This document shows, one piece after another, positions 10,085 to 20,138 of a stretch of DNA of 64,000 nt. The number at the start of each line of letters is the position of its first letter. Position 1 is the first letter of the stretch. Source of the stretch: Marinobacterium sp. LSUCC0821 (GTDB lineage Bacteria > Pseudomonadota > Gammaproteobacteria > Pseudomonadales > Balneatricaceae); assembly GCF_012848475.1 (NCBI RefSeq), contig NZ_CP051666.1, positions 5,001 through 69,000 on the forward strand, given 5' to 3'. The position numbers and the translations under genes were made by a program. The notes under the pieces are model-generated. The model saw only the letters and a program-made list of their open reading frames with translations. It was not told where the DNA came from and searched no databases.

Positions 10085-11115
10085 GATTTAGACCCTTTGC
10101 CGCCAAGCTCCTTAACCGGTTGGTTCGGCTTTGCTTTAAGGCGCCCGCGATCGATAATTTTATCGCCAGCGTTCAGTCCTTTTGTGACTTCAATCCACTC
10201 CTCAAGCTCTGTACCAATCGAGACAACTGCTGGTTTCGCTTTTCCCTCGGCGTCTATTCGCATGACGGTCGCTTTGTCGCCCTGGTAGGTGATGCTACGA
10301 GCGGGCACAAGTAGTGCGTTTTCATTTTTCGTAATTGCGAGTGACACCTTTACGCTCATGCCTGGGCGAAGCAGTTGCTCGCGATTGTCGATTGCAGCCT
10401 CAATATCGATGGTGCCTCGATCTTGATTAATACGTGTACCGATGTAGTTAATGTTTCCGGTGAATAGTTTGTCCGGCCAGGCAACGCTCGATAGTGAGAC
10501 CTCAGATCCAGAGTGAATCGCGGCGAGGTGCTTTTCTGGAACCGCAAAGCTCAGGGTCAGCGTATCTGTTGCATCCAACGTTGCGATAGTTGAGTTGGAA
10601 TTTAACCACTCGCCAACCACAACTGCGCTTGAGCCGATGTGGCCTGTGAATGGTGATTTAATCTCTAGTTTCTCTATATCGATTTTAGCAATGGCGATAG
10701 AGGCCTCTAATCCAGCGACCTCAGCTAGGCGAATGTCACGCTGCTCCATCGACGCAGCGCGGTTTTTTATTAGCTGTTCTTGGCGTTGAAGTTGCTGTTT
10801 TGCCAGAGCAAGTTGCGCTTCTAGTTTGGCGAGTAGTGCAGAGGCTTCACGTTTATCGAGACGAGCAAGAGTGTCGCCTTTTGATACCTTTTGCCCGGCA
10901 GAGAAGAGAATTTCCGTCACTTTGCCTGCTACATCAGTTCTTATTTGTGTGGCTTTTTCTGATTTTAGAATGCCACTGGTATAGAAGTGTGTATCAAGCT
11001 GTTGGGCCTTTACTTCGTAGGTTGTGACTGCAGGAGCGGGTCTGCCTGCAGCAATAGTTTGGTGGCTTATGAACGCTGAACTTAGGGTCAGAATTGCGAT
11101 TGCGTATCTCTGCAT
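10081..11115 (-). CDS. RND efflux periplasmic adaptor (membrane fusion protein)
   Basis: A 344-residue adaptor that links the RND pump to an outer-membrane channel. It has a signal peptide (about 1-22, ending TIAA), a lipoyl-type half-motif (AGKVTEILFSAGQKVSKGDTL), an alpha-hairpin (about 90-135), a second lipoyl half (SPFTGHIG) and a beta-barrel domain. No lipobox is seen. It is the promoter-proximal gene of a two-gene operon with the transporter and is divergent from proA across 181 bases. No regulator gene adjoins it. Confidence 0.92.
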   Translation of the reverse strand: MQRYAIAILTLSSAFISHQTIAAGRPAPAVTTYEVKAQQLDTHFYTSGILKSEKATQIRTDVAGKVTEILFSAGQKVSKGDTLARLDKREASALLAKLEAQLALAKQQLQRQEQLIKNRAASMEQRDIRLAEVAGLEASIAIAKIDIEKLEIKSPFTGHIGSSAVVVGEWLNSNSTIATLDATDTLTLSFAVPEKHLAAIHSGSEVSLSSVAWPDKLFTGNINYIGTRINQDRGTIDIEAAIDNREQLLRPGMSVKVSLAITKNENALLVPARSITYQGDKATVMRIDAEGKAKPAVVSIGTELEEWIEVTKGLNAGDKIIDRGRLKAKPNQPVKELGGKGSKS

Positions 11116-11234
11116 TTGGCTGTTCCAAACTTATTTGAATAAAAGCGTAATATCCTCCAAAGCCATGACTTTGCATAGATCTAAATAATAAGATTTTTAA
11201 TTTTAAAAAGGCGCTAAAAATCACCTTCAGAACG

Positions 11235-11263
11235 TGAGATAAAGTGACTCTTCAGGCTATAAT
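11235..11263 (+). promoter_or_regulatory. candidate proA promoter
   Basis: A perfect TATAAT at 11258-11263 lies 33 bases before the proA ATG. The -35 position (11235-11240) reads TGAGAT, a weak match. The assignment rests mainly on the -10 box and its position in the divergent spacer. Confidence 0.45.
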
Positions 11264-11296
11264 GAGCGGCTTAGATTTAATTAGAGTTATTGCGAC

Positions 11297-12553
11297 ATGA
11301 ATGTAGCTGAATACATGCAAAAAATGGGTGCTAATGCCCGCCAAGCATCACGCGTTATCGCTCGCGCTTCAACCGAGGTTAAAAACCGTGCGCTGCTTGC
11401 AATGGCTGACGCTTTGGATGCCTCGCGTGCTGCTGTCGAAGCGGCCAATCAGATAGATCTTGCTGCAGGTAAGGAGCGTGGTTTAGATGATGCTATGTTG
11501 GATCGTTTGGCACTGACTCCCGCTCGTATCGATGGAATGATTGAAGGTCTGCGTCAGGTTGCAGCGCTTCCTGATCCAGTCGGCGACATCTCTGATATGC
11601 GATTTATGCCATCTGGTATTCAGCTAGGTAAAATGCGTGTTCCTCTTGGTGTTATCGGGATTATTTATGAATCACGTCCGAATGTGACCATGGAAGCGGC
11701 AAGCCTCTGTTTAAAATCGGGTAATGCCACTATTTTGCGTGGTGGTTCTGAAGCAATTCACTCTAATCAAGCCATCGCTAAAACAATTGCGGTTGGACTT
11801 GAAGCTGCAGGTCTCCCTGCTGAAGTTGTTCAGGTAGTTGAAACGACTGATCGTGAAGCGGTTGGCCAGCTTATTACGATGCCGGAGTTTGTAGACGTTA
11901 TCGTGCCGCGCGGTGGTAAAGGTCTGATTGAGCGAATCGCTAACGATGCACGTGTTCCTGTTATTAAGCACCTAGATGGCATCTGTCATGTATACATCGA
12001 TGCGGAAGCCGATTTAGGTAAAGCTGTAAACATCGCTATTAATGCGAAAACCCACCGCTACGGAACCTGTAACACGATGGAGACTCTGTTGGTTCATGAA
12101 ACTGTCGCGCAGGAAGTGCTCAAAGAGCTGTTGGTTGCATACAACCAAGCAGGTGTTGAGCTGCGTGGCTGTGAAAAAACCTGTGTGCTTATACCATCCG
12201 CTAAAGCAGCGACCGAAGAGGATTGGGCAACTGAGTATCTTGCGCCAATTCTGTCGATTAAGGTTGTCTCTGGAATCGATGAAGCTATCGAACACATCAA
12301 CCACTATGGCTCGCACCACACGGATGCCATCGTGACTGAAAACTACACGCTATCGCGCCAGTTCCTACGTGAAGTTGATTCAAGCTCAGTGATGATCAAT
12401 GCATCAACGCGCTTTGCAGACGGTTTTGAGTATGGTCTGGGTGCTGAGATCGGTATCTCCACAGATAAGATTCATGCACGTGGCCCGGTAGGTCTTGAGG
12501 GGCTTACTTCACAGAAATATATCGTGTTTGGTGAAGGTCAGGTTCGTCGTTAA
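11297..12553 (+). CDS. proA: gamma-glutamyl phosphate reductase
   Basis: A 418-residue ProA, the NADPH-dependent reductase that turns gamma-glutamyl phosphate into glutamate semialdehyde in proline synthesis. The catalytic cysteine is C258 in [12 protein letters not shown]. Length and sequence are typical along the whole protein. It leads a twelve-gene same-strand run, and its stop overlaps the nadD start by one base (TAATG). proB, which makes its substrate, is not in this window. Confidence 0.97.
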   Translation: MNVAEYMQKMGANARQASRVIARASTEVKNRALLAMADALDASRAAVEAANQIDLAAGKERGLDDAMLDRLALTPARIDGMIEGLRQVAALPDPVGDISDMRFMPSGIQLGKMRVPLGVIGIIYESRPNVTMEAASLCLKSGNATILRGGSEAIHSNQAIAKTIAVGLEAAGLPAEVVQVVETTDREAVGQLITMPEFVDVIVPRGGKGLIERIANDARVPVIKHLDGICHVYIDAEADLGKAVNIAINAKTHRYGTCNTMETLLVHETVAQEVLKELLVAYNQAGVELRGCEKTCVLIPSAKAATEEDWATEYLAPILSIKVVSGIDEAIEHINHYGSHHTDAIVTENYTLSRQFLREVDSSSVMINASTRFADGFEYGLGAEIGISTDKIHARGPVGLEGLTSQKYIVFGEGQVRR

Positions 12554-13206
12554 TGACTAAAGCCCCCGTTGTTATCTTTGGCGGTACCTTTGATCCTATT
12601 CATATAGGGCATCTAAGAACCGCGATTGAGTTGGGGGATTGGTTACAGGTTCCTGAAGTTAGGTTGGTCCCTTCGGGTGACCCTGTGCATCGAGTTGGAA
12701 CTCAGGCGAGCGCCCAGCAGCGCTTGGCGATGGTTTCGTTGGCAACAGAGTATGATGACTGTTTAGTTGCTGACGATATTGAGGTGAACTCTGAGAGTGC
12801 CTCATACACAGTAGTAACACTTGAAAAAATTCGCCAAAAGGTTGGGCCGTCGCGCCCCGTCGTTTTGGTTATGGGGATGGATGCATTTATGCATCTCACA
12901 AGCTGGCATCGTTGGCAGGAGCTTTTTGGTTTGGCTCACCTCTTAGTGGTGGCTAGACCAGGTTACTCCCCAGAGATGAATTCAGAACTCAAAGAAGAGG
13001 TTGGACCTCGAGTTACTGAGTTCAAAGATGAGCTTAAATTAACCCCCTCAGGAAGTGTGGTGTTTCACCAGTTAACCCCTTTGGGTGTTTCTGCAACTCA
13101 AATTAGATCCCTCATTGTAAAAGGGCAAAACCCAAGATTTCTTTTGCCTGAATCAGTGTGGGAATTTATTAAACTAGAGAAACTTTACGGTTTCAAAGAA
13201 GGATAG
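12553..13206 (+). CDS. nadD: nicotinate-nucleotide adenylyltransferase
   Basis: A 217-residue NadD, which adenylates nicotinate mononucleotide to deamido-NAD in NAD synthesis. The nucleotidyltransferase signature GGTFDPIHIGHLR lies at residues 10-22 and the second motif near the C-terminus reads VSATQIRS (ISSTxIR type). It overlaps proA by one base. In gammaproteobacteria nadD usually precedes rsfS and rlmH, as here. Confidence 0.97.
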   Translation: MTKAPVVIFGGTFDPIHIGHLRTAIELGDWLQVPEVRLVPSGDPVHRVGTQASAQQRLAMVSLATEYDDCLVADDIEVNSESASYTVVTLEKIRQKVGPSRPVVLVMGMDAFMHLTSWHRWQELFGLAHLLVVARPGYSPEMNSELKEEVGPRVTEFKDELKLTPSGSVVFHQLTPLGVSATQIRSLIVKGQNPRFLLPESVWEFIKLEKLYGFKEG

Positions 13207-13216
13207 AAAACCTTTG

Positions 13217-13549
13217 ATGCAAGATGATCAATTGATCGCGTTGGTGCAAGATGCACTCGACAATATGAAAGCGAAAGAGATAGTTGTACTGGATGTTCGT
13301 GGCCGTTCATCAGTCACTGATTACATGATTGTGGCCAGCGGTACCTCTAAGCGCCAGGTCTCATCAGCAGCTCAAGAAGTTGTTGAAAAAGCAAAAGCGA
13401 GTGGCCTTCAGCCTATGGGTGTAGAGGGTGAGCAGGTTGGTGACTGGGTACTTGTTGACCTTGGTAGCGTCATTGTTCATGTGATGATGCCGGATGCCCG
13501 CAGCTTCTATGATATCGAACGCCTCTGGTCACCGGAGTTGGACGCTTAA
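13217..13549 (+). CDS. rsfS: ribosomal silencing factor RsfS
   Basis: A 110-residue RsfS (Iojap/DUF143). It binds protein L14 on the 50S subunit and blocks subunit joining when nutrients are short. The family core [19 protein letters not shown] is intact. I chose the ATG at 13217 over the in-frame TTG at 13214; neither has an ideally spaced ribosome binding site. The gene lies three bases before rlmH. Confidence 0.95.
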   Translation: MQDDQLIALVQDALDNMKAKEIVVLDVRGRSSVTDYMIVASGTSKRQVSSAAQEVVEKAKASGLQPMGVEGEQVGDWVLVDLGSVIVHVMMPDARSFYDIERLWSPELDA

Positions 13550-13551
13550 TT

Positions 13552-14019
13552 ATGCGTATTAGGCTGCTTGCCGTTGGAACCAAAATGCCTAAGTGGGTAA
13601 CTGATGGCTTCCAAGAGTACTGCAAGCGCCTGCCTAGTGATTTCCAGTTGGAGCTTGTTGAGCTCCAGCCTGGTCATCGCGGCAAGGGTGCGGATATCAG
13701 CAGGGCGATGCGTTCTGAAGGCGACGCAATGCTGGCGGCGATTCCAAAGGGCGATCGTATTATTGCGCTCTGCGTTGATGGCAAAAACTGGTCAACTGAA
13801 AAGCTGGCAGAGCAAGCGGAAGATTGGCGAATGGGTGGTTCAAACATTACGCTGCTGGTCGGTGGGCCTGATGGTCTAGATCCTCGCTGTATTGCTGCCG
13901 CTGATCAGCGCTGGTCTCTTTCAGCACTCACTTTGCCACACCCGTTGGTAAGAATTATTCTAGCAGAACAGATCTACCGTGCTTGGACGCTACTCCAAGG
14001 TCACCCTTATCACAAGTAA
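13552..14019 (+). CDS. rlmH: 23S rRNA pseudouridine-1915 N3-methyltransferase
   Basis: A 155-residue RlmH of the SPOUT superfamily, which methylates pseudouridine 1915 in helix 69 of 23S rRNA. The SAM-binding knot [11 protein letters not shown] and the invariant C-terminal block [22 protein letters not shown] are present. Length equals the E. coli protein. It lies between rsfS and mrdA. Confidence 0.97.
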   Translation: MRIRLLAVGTKMPKWVTDGFQEYCKRLPSDFQLELVELQPGHRGKGADISRAMRSEGDAMLAAIPKGDRIIALCVDGKNWSTEKLAEQAEDWRMGGSNITLLVGGPDGLDPRCIAAADQRWSLSALTLPHPLVRIILAEQIYRAWTLLQGHPYHK

Positions 14020-14040
14020 GCTGAGGCTAGATCAAATTTA

Positions 14041-15930
14041 ATGAAACAGAATCGCTTCAACGACTATAAACAGGAGAATCGATTTTTCCTGAGTCGAGCT
14101 ATCATCGCCTTTCTATTTGTATTGGTGTTGATGGGCGTTCTGATTTCACGTATCTACTATCTGCAGGTTGTAGAGCACGATCGCTTCAAGCTGATGTCAG
14201 AGAATAACCGTATTCAGCTTCAACCTGTCGCGCCACGTCGTGGTCTTATTTACGATCGTAACGGTGAAATTCTTGCCGATAACCGGCCGAACTTCAGTTT
14301 GACGCTCCTCAAGGAGGAGGTTGAAGATCTAGACCTTCTGCTTGCTGAGATTGGTACGATTGTTGAACTCTCTAATGATGAGATTGAGAGTTTTAAAAAA
14401 CGGCTCAATCAGCGTCGTCGTCCACATACTACCGTTGCCTTAAAAGCGCGCCTAACCGAAGAGCAGATTGCTCAGTTGTCGGTTAACTTATACCGTTTGC
14501 CGGGTGCTCAGATTGAGGCTGATCTAGTACGACACTATCCAAAAGCTGATTCACTTGTGCATGCTTTGGGGTATGTTGGGCGAATAAATGAGCGTGAGCT
14601 TCGTTCCGTTGATCCTGAAAACTATGCGGCGACAAACTACATCGGTAAGTTAGGTGTTGAGCGTTATTATGAGCCGCTATTGCATGGCCAGGTGGGTCTG
14701 CAGAAGGTTGAAACTAACGTGCGTGGGCGCGTTATGCGTGTATTGGAACAGCAAGATCCCGTCCCAGGCGTTGATATTCAACTCAGCCTAGATCTTAAAC
14801 TGCAGCAGTTTACGGGCACGCTGATTAAGAATAAGCGCGCGGCTGTCGTTGCCATCGAACCGAAAACGGGCGAGATTTTGGCGCTGGTAAGTAACCCCTC
14901 TTATGATCCTAATGAGTTTGTAACGGGCATCTCGTTTAAAGACTACAAGTCACTGCAAGACAACCCGGACCTGCCCCTATACAACCGAGCAATTCGTGGT
15001 ATGTATCCCCCTGGTTCGACTCTCAAACCTTTTACTGCGTTAGCATCTATTGATAGTGAGAGTGTATCTGTCGATCATAAAGTTTGGGACCCTGGTTTCT
15101 ACCAACTGACAGATGGTGGGCGTAAATACCGAGATTGGAAAAAAGGTGGTCACGGACGTGTTGATCTAAACCACGCACTAGCTGAGTCATGTGACGTTTG
15201 GTTTTACGATACCGCCAGCAAAACCAGTATCGACGTCTATTCGGACTACCTAGGCCGTTTTGGATTTGGTGAGGTGACCTCACTTGATCTACCTGAGGCC
15301 TCGAAAGCGATACTGCCATCAAGAGATTGGAAGCAGGCGCGTGAAAAACAGCCATGGTACCCAGGTGATTCACTTAACCTAAGTATCGGACAGGGTTTTA
15401 TGGTTGCGACCCCTCTGCAGTTAGCTACGGCAACTGCGGTGCTAGCTAACCGAGGTAAGTGGGTTAGACCACAAATGATTCGCAGTTTCATCGCAGAGAA
15501 TGGCGTAACTCCTGAACAGCAAACTCTAATGGAAGAGCTGCAGCAAAAAGCAACGCCGCCCAATGTTGAGTTGAACCATCCTGAATATTTTGAAAAAGTG
15601 ATTCAGGGCATGGTTGATGTGGTGAACTCCTCTTACGGTACTGCCCGAAAAGCCGGCGCTGGTGCACAGTATAAGATGGCAGGTAAAACGGGTACTGCTC
15701 AGGTTGTTGGTATCGCTCAAGATGCAGAGTATGACTCTGATGCGCTACTTGAGCGTCAACGTGACCATGCGTTGTTTGTTGCATTTGCTCCTTACGACGA
15801 CCCTAAAATTGCTGTTGCTGTCATTGTTGAGAATGGGGAGGGTGGCTCTAGAGCTGCAGCGCCTGTTGCGCGTGAGGTGATGGATGCTTGGTTGTTGGGT
15901 GATTACGAGAGTGAGCTTGGAGATGATTGA
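14041..15930 (+). CDS. mrdA: penicillin-binding protein 2 (elongation transpeptidase)
   Basis: A 629-residue class B PBP2, the transpeptidase of the rod-shape elongasome. One membrane anchor (about 18-39) is followed by the pedestal domain and the transpeptidase domain. Active-site motifs: S326-x-x-K329 in PPGSTLKPF, S383-x-D385 in SCDVWF, and K549-T-G in AGKTGTAQ. It acts with the glycosyltransferase RodA, encoded directly downstream with a one-base overlap (TGATG). Confidence 0.97.
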   Translation: MKQNRFNDYKQENRFFLSRAIIAFLFVLVLMGVLISRIYYLQVVEHDRFKLMSENNRIQLQPVAPRRGLIYDRNGEILADNRPNFSLTLLKEEVEDLDLLLAEIGTIVELSNDEIESFKKRLNQRRRPHTTVALKARLTEEQIAQLSVNLYRLPGAQIEADLVRHYPKADSLVHALGYVGRINERELRSVDPENYAATNYIGKLGVERYYEPLLHGQVGLQKVETNVRGRVMRVLEQQDPVPGVDIQLSLDLKLQQFTGTLIKNKRAAVVAIEPKTGEILALVSNPSYDPNEFVTGISFKDYKSLQDNPDLPLYNRAIRGMYPPGSTLKPFTALASIDSESVSVDHKVWDPGFYQLTDGGRKYRDWKKGGHGRVDLNHALAESCDVWFYDTASKTSIDVYSDYLGRFGFGEVTSLDLPEASKAILPSRDWKQAREKQPWYPGDSLNLSIGQGFMVATPLQLATATAVLANRGKWVRPQMIRSFIAENGVTPEQQTLMEELQQKATPPNVELNHPEYFEKVIQGMVDVVNSSYGTARKAGAGAQYKMAGKTGTAQVVGIAQDAEYDSDALLERQRDHALFVAFAPYDDPKIAVAVIVENGEGGSRAAAPVAREVMDAWLLGDYESELGDD

Positions 15931-17072
15931 TGAGTAGATTCAATGACTTCTCACGCACTGTCAGTTCTCATCAAGGGATTCGACGAGAGAACTCCTGGTG
16001 GAGCTACACCCATTTAGATCTGTCGCTACTGCTTATGTTGCTGGCGCTCTGTTCTGCGGGCTTGGTGATTCTCTACAGCGCCTCCGGACAAGATATTGGC
16101 TATGTTGAGAGGCAGATGGCTCGTATGGCAACAGGTTTTGTTGTTATGGCCTTCATCGCGCAATTTCCCCCACGAACAATTATGCGTATAGGTCCTTGGC
16201 TCTATCTCCTTGGCGTATTGCTGCTTATTGCAGTACTTGTCGTTGGTGTCGGAGCTAAGGGTGCTCAACGTTGGCTGCCGCTGCCCGGGTTTAGGTTTCA
16301 ACCCTCGGAAATACTCAAGCTGGTTCTACCGATAATGATTGCTGGATATCTAGCACGCTATGCACTCCCCCCCTCGCTAAAGCAGATCGCCATCAGTTTG
16401 ATTTTGATCGCGGTTCCCTTCGCTTTAATTATGAAGCAGCCGGATTTAGGTACTTCTCTTCTTATAGGGGCATCTGGTGTGTTTGTGTTGCTCTTTTCAG
16501 GTATCTACTGGCGCTGGATCTTTTTAGCCTGTGGTGTTGCTGCAGCTTCACTTCCAGGGCTTTGGATGATTATGAAGGATTATCAAAAGCAGCGTGTACT
16601 CACCTTCTTAGATCCAGAGAGTGATCCTTTAGGGTCCGGATGGAACATCATTCAATCGAAAACTGCGATAGGGTCAGGCGGCCTCTCCGGTAAGGGATTT
16701 ATGGCAGGTACCCAGTCGCAACTCGATTTCCTACCTGAATCACATACTGACTTTATCGTTGCAGTTATTGGTGAAGAGTTAGGCATGACAGGGATTATTG
16801 TGCTGTTGGCACTCTACCTATTGATCATTGGGCGAGGTCTTGTGATCGCAGTTAAGGCCCCTGACAGTTTCTCACGTATGCTAGCAGCTAGTGTCACTTT
16901 AACCTTCTTTGTCTATGTATTTGTAAATATAGGCATGGTTAGCGGCATCCTGCCGGTGGTCGGTGTTCCTCTACCCATGGTAAGTTATGGTGGAACATCT
17001 ATAGTGACCTTGATGGCTGGTTTCGGCATATTGATGTCAATTCAAACTCACCGACCCATGTTGCGTCGATGA
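15930..17072 (+). CDS. rodA: rod-shape peptidoglycan glycosyltransferase RodA
   Basis: A 380-residue SEDS-family membrane protein that polymerises lipid II during elongation together with PBP2. About ten membrane helices are visible. Family blocks include KQPDLGTSLL, FLPESHTDFIVAVIGEELG and the C-terminal PLPMVSYGGTS. I chose the ATG at 15930, preceded by GGAG, over the TTG one codon upstream. Its stop overlaps the mltB ATG (ATGA). Confidence 0.97.
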   Translation: MSRFNDFSRTVSSHQGIRRENSWWSYTHLDLSLLLMLLALCSAGLVILYSASGQDIGYVERQMARMATGFVVMAFIAQFPPRTIMRIGPWLYLLGVLLLIAVLVVGVGAKGAQRWLPLPGFRFQPSEILKLVLPIMIAGYLARYALPPSLKQIAISLILIAVPFALIMKQPDLGTSLLIGASGVFVLLFSGIYWRWIFLACGVAAASLPGLWMIMKDYQKQRVLTFLDPESDPLGSGWNIIQSKTAIGSGGLSGKGFMAGTQSQLDFLPESHTDFIVAVIGEELGMTGIIVLLALYLLIIGRGLVIAVKAPDSFSRMLAASVTLTFFVYVFVNIGMVSGILPVVGVPLPMVSYGGTSIVTLMAGFGILMSIQTHRPMLRR

Positions 17073-18079
17073 GTATTAGGAGAGTAAGTGTGTTAAGTCT
17101 ATTGAAGCATCTCATATTAGGTACCACGCTAGTGGCTTCTTCCTCTGTGGCTCTCGCTGGGTATGAAAACCATCCTGATGCTAAGTTGCTGATTGAAGAG
17201 TTGACCGCCGAAGGCTTTGATGAGGCCTATATCTTAGAAACCCTGTCTCAAGCTCGCCGTCAGGAGAGCATTCTGAAAGCGATCAGTAGACCTGCTGAAA
17301 AACGCTTAGACTGGGGCGGGTATCGAGGGATTTTTATTGAACAGCGTCGCGTTAATCAGGCTGTTGAGTTCTGGAAAGAGAATAGAGCTACTCTTGAGCG
17401 TGCAGAGGAGACCTTTGGCGTTCCTCCTGAAATTATTCTAGCTATTATGGGGGTCGAGACTCGCTTTGGTCGCGTCACAGGTAGCTATCGTGTTCTTGAT
17501 GCTCTTGCAACGCTTGGATTTGATTACCCTAAACGCGCTGAGTTTTTCCGAGGTCAGTTAGCAGACTATTTCCGCTTAACACGTCAAGAGGAGGTTGCTC
17601 CCGGTACGCTGAAAGGTTCATACGCTGGCGCTATGGGATATGGTCAATTTATCCCATCAAGTTACCTATCATATGCTGTCGATTTTGATGGTGATGGCAA
17701 GCGAGACATCTGGTCAAACCCTACCGATGCTATTGGAAGTGTTGCCAACTACTTTGCTAAACATGGTTGGAAAGCAGGTGAGCCGGTTGTCGCTTCTGTC
17801 CTCATCGGTGATTGGCCTAAAGAGGAGTGGGTAAACCAGAATCTAAAGCCAGAATTTACACTTGCTGATTGGGCTGGGCGCGGTGTAGTGACCAACGATC
17901 CGATTGATAAAGAGCAACTGGCCACTTTGATGTTGATGAAAAGTGAACAGGGTGATGAGTATCTGTTTGGTTTGCATAACTTCTATGTGATTACTCGATA
18001 CAATCACAGTCGCCTTTATGCCAATGCAGTTTACGAGCTGAGTAAACTGATTCGCACTGAGATCAATAAGGGGAGCTGA
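17069..18079 (+). CDS. mltB: lytic murein transglycosylase B
   Basis: A 336-residue SltB/MltB-type enzyme that cleaves peptidoglycan to 1,6-anhydromuropeptides in the periplasm. The catalytic glutamate is E130 in MGVETRFG, followed by the family block GSYRVLDALATLGFDYP and an EF-hand-like stretch DFDGDGKRDIW. The N-terminus is a signal peptide ending VALA without a lipobox, so it is probably soluble. An in-frame GTG at 17090 has a much better ribosome binding site (AGGAGAG five bases before it), so the true start may be there. Confidence 0.95.
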   Translation: MSIRRVSVLSLLKHLILGTTLVASSSVALAGYENHPDAKLLIEELTAEGFDEAYILETLSQARRQESILKAISRPAEKRLDWGGYRGIFIEQRRVNQAVEFWKENRATLERAEETFGVPPEIILAIMGVETRFGRVTGSYRVLDALATLGFDYPKRAEFFRGQLADYFRLTRQEEVAPGTLKGSYAGAMGYGQFIPSSYLSYAVDFDGDGKRDIWSNPTDAIGSVANYFAKHGWKAGEPVVASVLIGDWPKEEWVNQNLKPEFTLADWAGRGVVTNDPIDKEQLATLMLMKSEQGDEYLFGLHNFYVITRYNHSRLYANAVYELSKLIRTEINKGS

Positions 18080-18080
18080 T

Positions 18081-18950
18081 TTGATTTCGATGCTACATAA
18101 AGCACTGTTGGTCACTACGCTTGTTGCTATGACGGGCTGTTCGACTCTTTCTGATTGGGATAAAGAGACGGCTGGCGGTCGATATACTGTTAGACAAGAT
18201 TTTGCCCCTGAGACACCACCTGATGTATCAGCTGTCCCTGATGCTACGCCAGTTGATATCCCCTACAGCCGCGGTGGTAACCGCTCAACCTATGAGGTTT
18301 GGGGGAAACAGTATTCTGTACTGAATACTCACGTCGGCTACAGCGCAGAGGGCACGGCTAGTTGGTATGGCTTAAAGTTCCATGGTCACAAAACCTCGAA
18401 CGGTGAGATTTATGATATCTACAAAATGTCTGCTGCTCATAAGTCACTGCCGATACCCAGTTTTGCTAAAGTGACAAACCTAGATAATGGCAAATCGGTG
18501 ATCGTTCGAGTCAACGATCGAGGCCCATTTCATGACGATCGACTCATCGATCTAAGTTACGCGGCTGCTTCACGTCTTGATATCCTCCAGCGTGGAACAG
18601 GTCGTGTGCGGGTTGAAGGTATTGATGCTACTGGGTTTGCTGAACACTCGAATGTTGATAATACGCCAGCTAAACTGTCTTCTAGCTTAGTTGATGCTCC
18701 AGCTATCTCTACCGGAAGCTATCTCCAAATCGGGGCCTTTAGTAATGAGAACTCAGCCCTGGCAGTTCAAGCTAAGCTTGCTGAACTTGAAGGAGTTGAG
18801 ACGACTATCCAAAAGCTAGAGCGAGCTGACCTTACACTTCATCGAGTAGTTGTCGGTCCGCTATCAGCAGGTATCTCACCAGAAATTTTGATAGAACGTA
18901 TCGAGTCATTGGGCTATTCGAAGCCAATCCTGATAAAATCGCTTAATTAA
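18081..18950 (+). CDS. rlpA: septal ring lytic transglycosylase, lipoprotein RlpA
   Basis: A 289-residue outer-membrane lipoprotein: signal peptide with lipobox MTGC, a double-psi beta-barrel domain (ASWYGLKFHGHKTSNGE to GTGRVRVEGI, about 90-195) and a C-terminal SPOR domain (from SYLQIGAF). In Pseudomonas RlpA degrades peptidoglycan strands stripped of stem peptides. The TTG start at 18081 is favoured by GGGGAG just upstream; an ATG at 18090 is the alternative and keeps the signal peptide. It lies between mltB and dacA. Confidence 0.95.
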   Translation: MISMLHKALLVTTLVAMTGCSTLSDWDKETAGGRYTVRQDFAPETPPDVSAVPDATPVDIPYSRGGNRSTYEVWGKQYSVLNTHVGYSAEGTASWYGLKFHGHKTSNGEIYDIYKMSAAHKSLPIPSFAKVTNLDNGKSVIVRVNDRGPFHDDRLIDLSYAAASRLDILQRGTGRVRVEGIDATGFAEHSNVDNTPAKLSSSLVDAPAISTGSYLQIGAFSNENSALAVQAKLAELEGVETTIQKLERADLTLHRVVVGPLSAGISPEILIERIESLGYSKPILIKSLN

Positions 18951-18974
18951 TTTTTAGTTTAAAAAAGAGTCGTA

Positions 18975-20123
18975 ATGCTTACTAATATTCGTCCATATCT
19001 CATATCCCTTCTTGCGATCCTTGCCTTTTCAGTAAAGGCAGCCGTGATTCCAGCACCCCCTCAACTGGCTGCTTCAGCATATGTATTGATGGATGCCGCT
19101 TCAGGTGAAGTTGTGGCTGAATCAGGAGCAGATGGCCAGTTTGCACCAGCCAGTCTCACCAAGATGATGACCAGTTACATCGTAGAGCATGAGGTAGCTG
19201 CGGGTAATATTGGTATGGATGATATGGTGCCAATTAGCGTTAAAGCATGGAAAACAGAGGGTTCGCGTATGTTTGTACGTGAGGGTACCCAAGTTCGCCT
19301 TGAAGACCTTCTGCGCGGTGTCATTATCCAGTCAGGTAATGATGCATCGGTTGCATTGGCAGAGTATGTTGCCGGCAGCGAAGAGGCATTTGCAGAGTTG
19401 ATGAATCAGCATGCAGAGCGTTTAGGTCTTAAGAATACTCACTTCATGAATGCTACGGGTCTACCTGCGGAAGGACACTACTCTTCGCCACGTGATTTGG
19501 CCTTGATTGGGCGTGCGCTGATTCAGGATTTTCCTGAACAGTACAAAATCTATAGTGAGAAGTACTTCACCTATAACGATATCAAACAGCCAAATCGTAA
19601 CCGTCTACTTTGGCGCGACCCAACGGTTGATGGTATTAAAACAGGTCACACCAATGAAGCTGGCTTCTGTCTGGTTTCCTCTGCTCAGCGAGAAGGGATG
19701 CGTCTGATCGCTGTTGTGCTTGGTACCACCTCAGATAATGCTCGTGCTCAAGAGAGCCAAACGCTGCTTGCTTACGGTTTTCGTTTCTTCCGTAACTTCC
19801 CAATGTACGCAGCTGGTCAGGAGTTGAACCGTCCACAGGTTTGGAAGGGTGAGGTGGACACTGTAGGTATTGGTTTGACGAGTGATCTGTCGATGACAAT
19901 CCCTCGCGGTTCTGAGGATAAATTGGCAGCAAACTTAGATCTGCCACCAGTCTTAGAGGGGCCTATTGAAGCAGGTCAGGTGCTGGGTTATTTGTCAGTA
20001 TCTTTGGATGGCAAAGAGTTACGTCGTGAACCACTGGTTGCACTGTCTGCTGTTCCCGAAGCGGGACTGTTAAAATCGATTTGGCACTCGATTGTGCTCT
20101 TCTTCAACAGTATGTTTGGTTAA
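18975..20123 (+). CDS. dacA: D-alanyl-D-alanine carboxypeptidase (PBP5/6 type)
   Basis: A 382-residue low-molecular-weight PBP that removes the terminal D-Ala from stem peptides. It has a signal peptide, the motifs S60-L-T-K63, S120-G-N122 and K222-T-G, a C-terminal beta domain, and a final amphipathic helix (LLKSIWHSIVLFFNSMFG) that anchors it to the inner membrane. It continues the wall-gene cluster and precedes ybeD by 15 bases. Confidence 0.96.
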   Translation: MLTNIRPYLISLLAILAFSVKAAVIPAPPQLAASAYVLMDAASGEVVAESGADGQFAPASLTKMMTSYIVEHEVAAGNIGMDDMVPISVKAWKTEGSRMFVREGTQVRLEDLLRGVIIQSGNDASVALAEYVAGSEEAFAELMNQHAERLGLKNTHFMNATGLPAEGHYSSPRDLALIGRALIQDFPEQYKIYSEKYFTYNDIKQPNRNRLLWRDPTVDGIKTGHTNEAGFCLVSSAQREGMRLIAVVLGTTSDNARAQESQTLLAYGFRFFRNFPMYAAGQELNRPQVWKGEVDTVGIGLTSDLSMTIPRGSEDKLAANLDLPPVLEGPIEAGQVLGYLSVSLDGKELRREPLVALSAVPEAGLLKSIWHSIVLFFNSMFG

Positions 20124-20138
20124 GGGAGTTACACTCGT

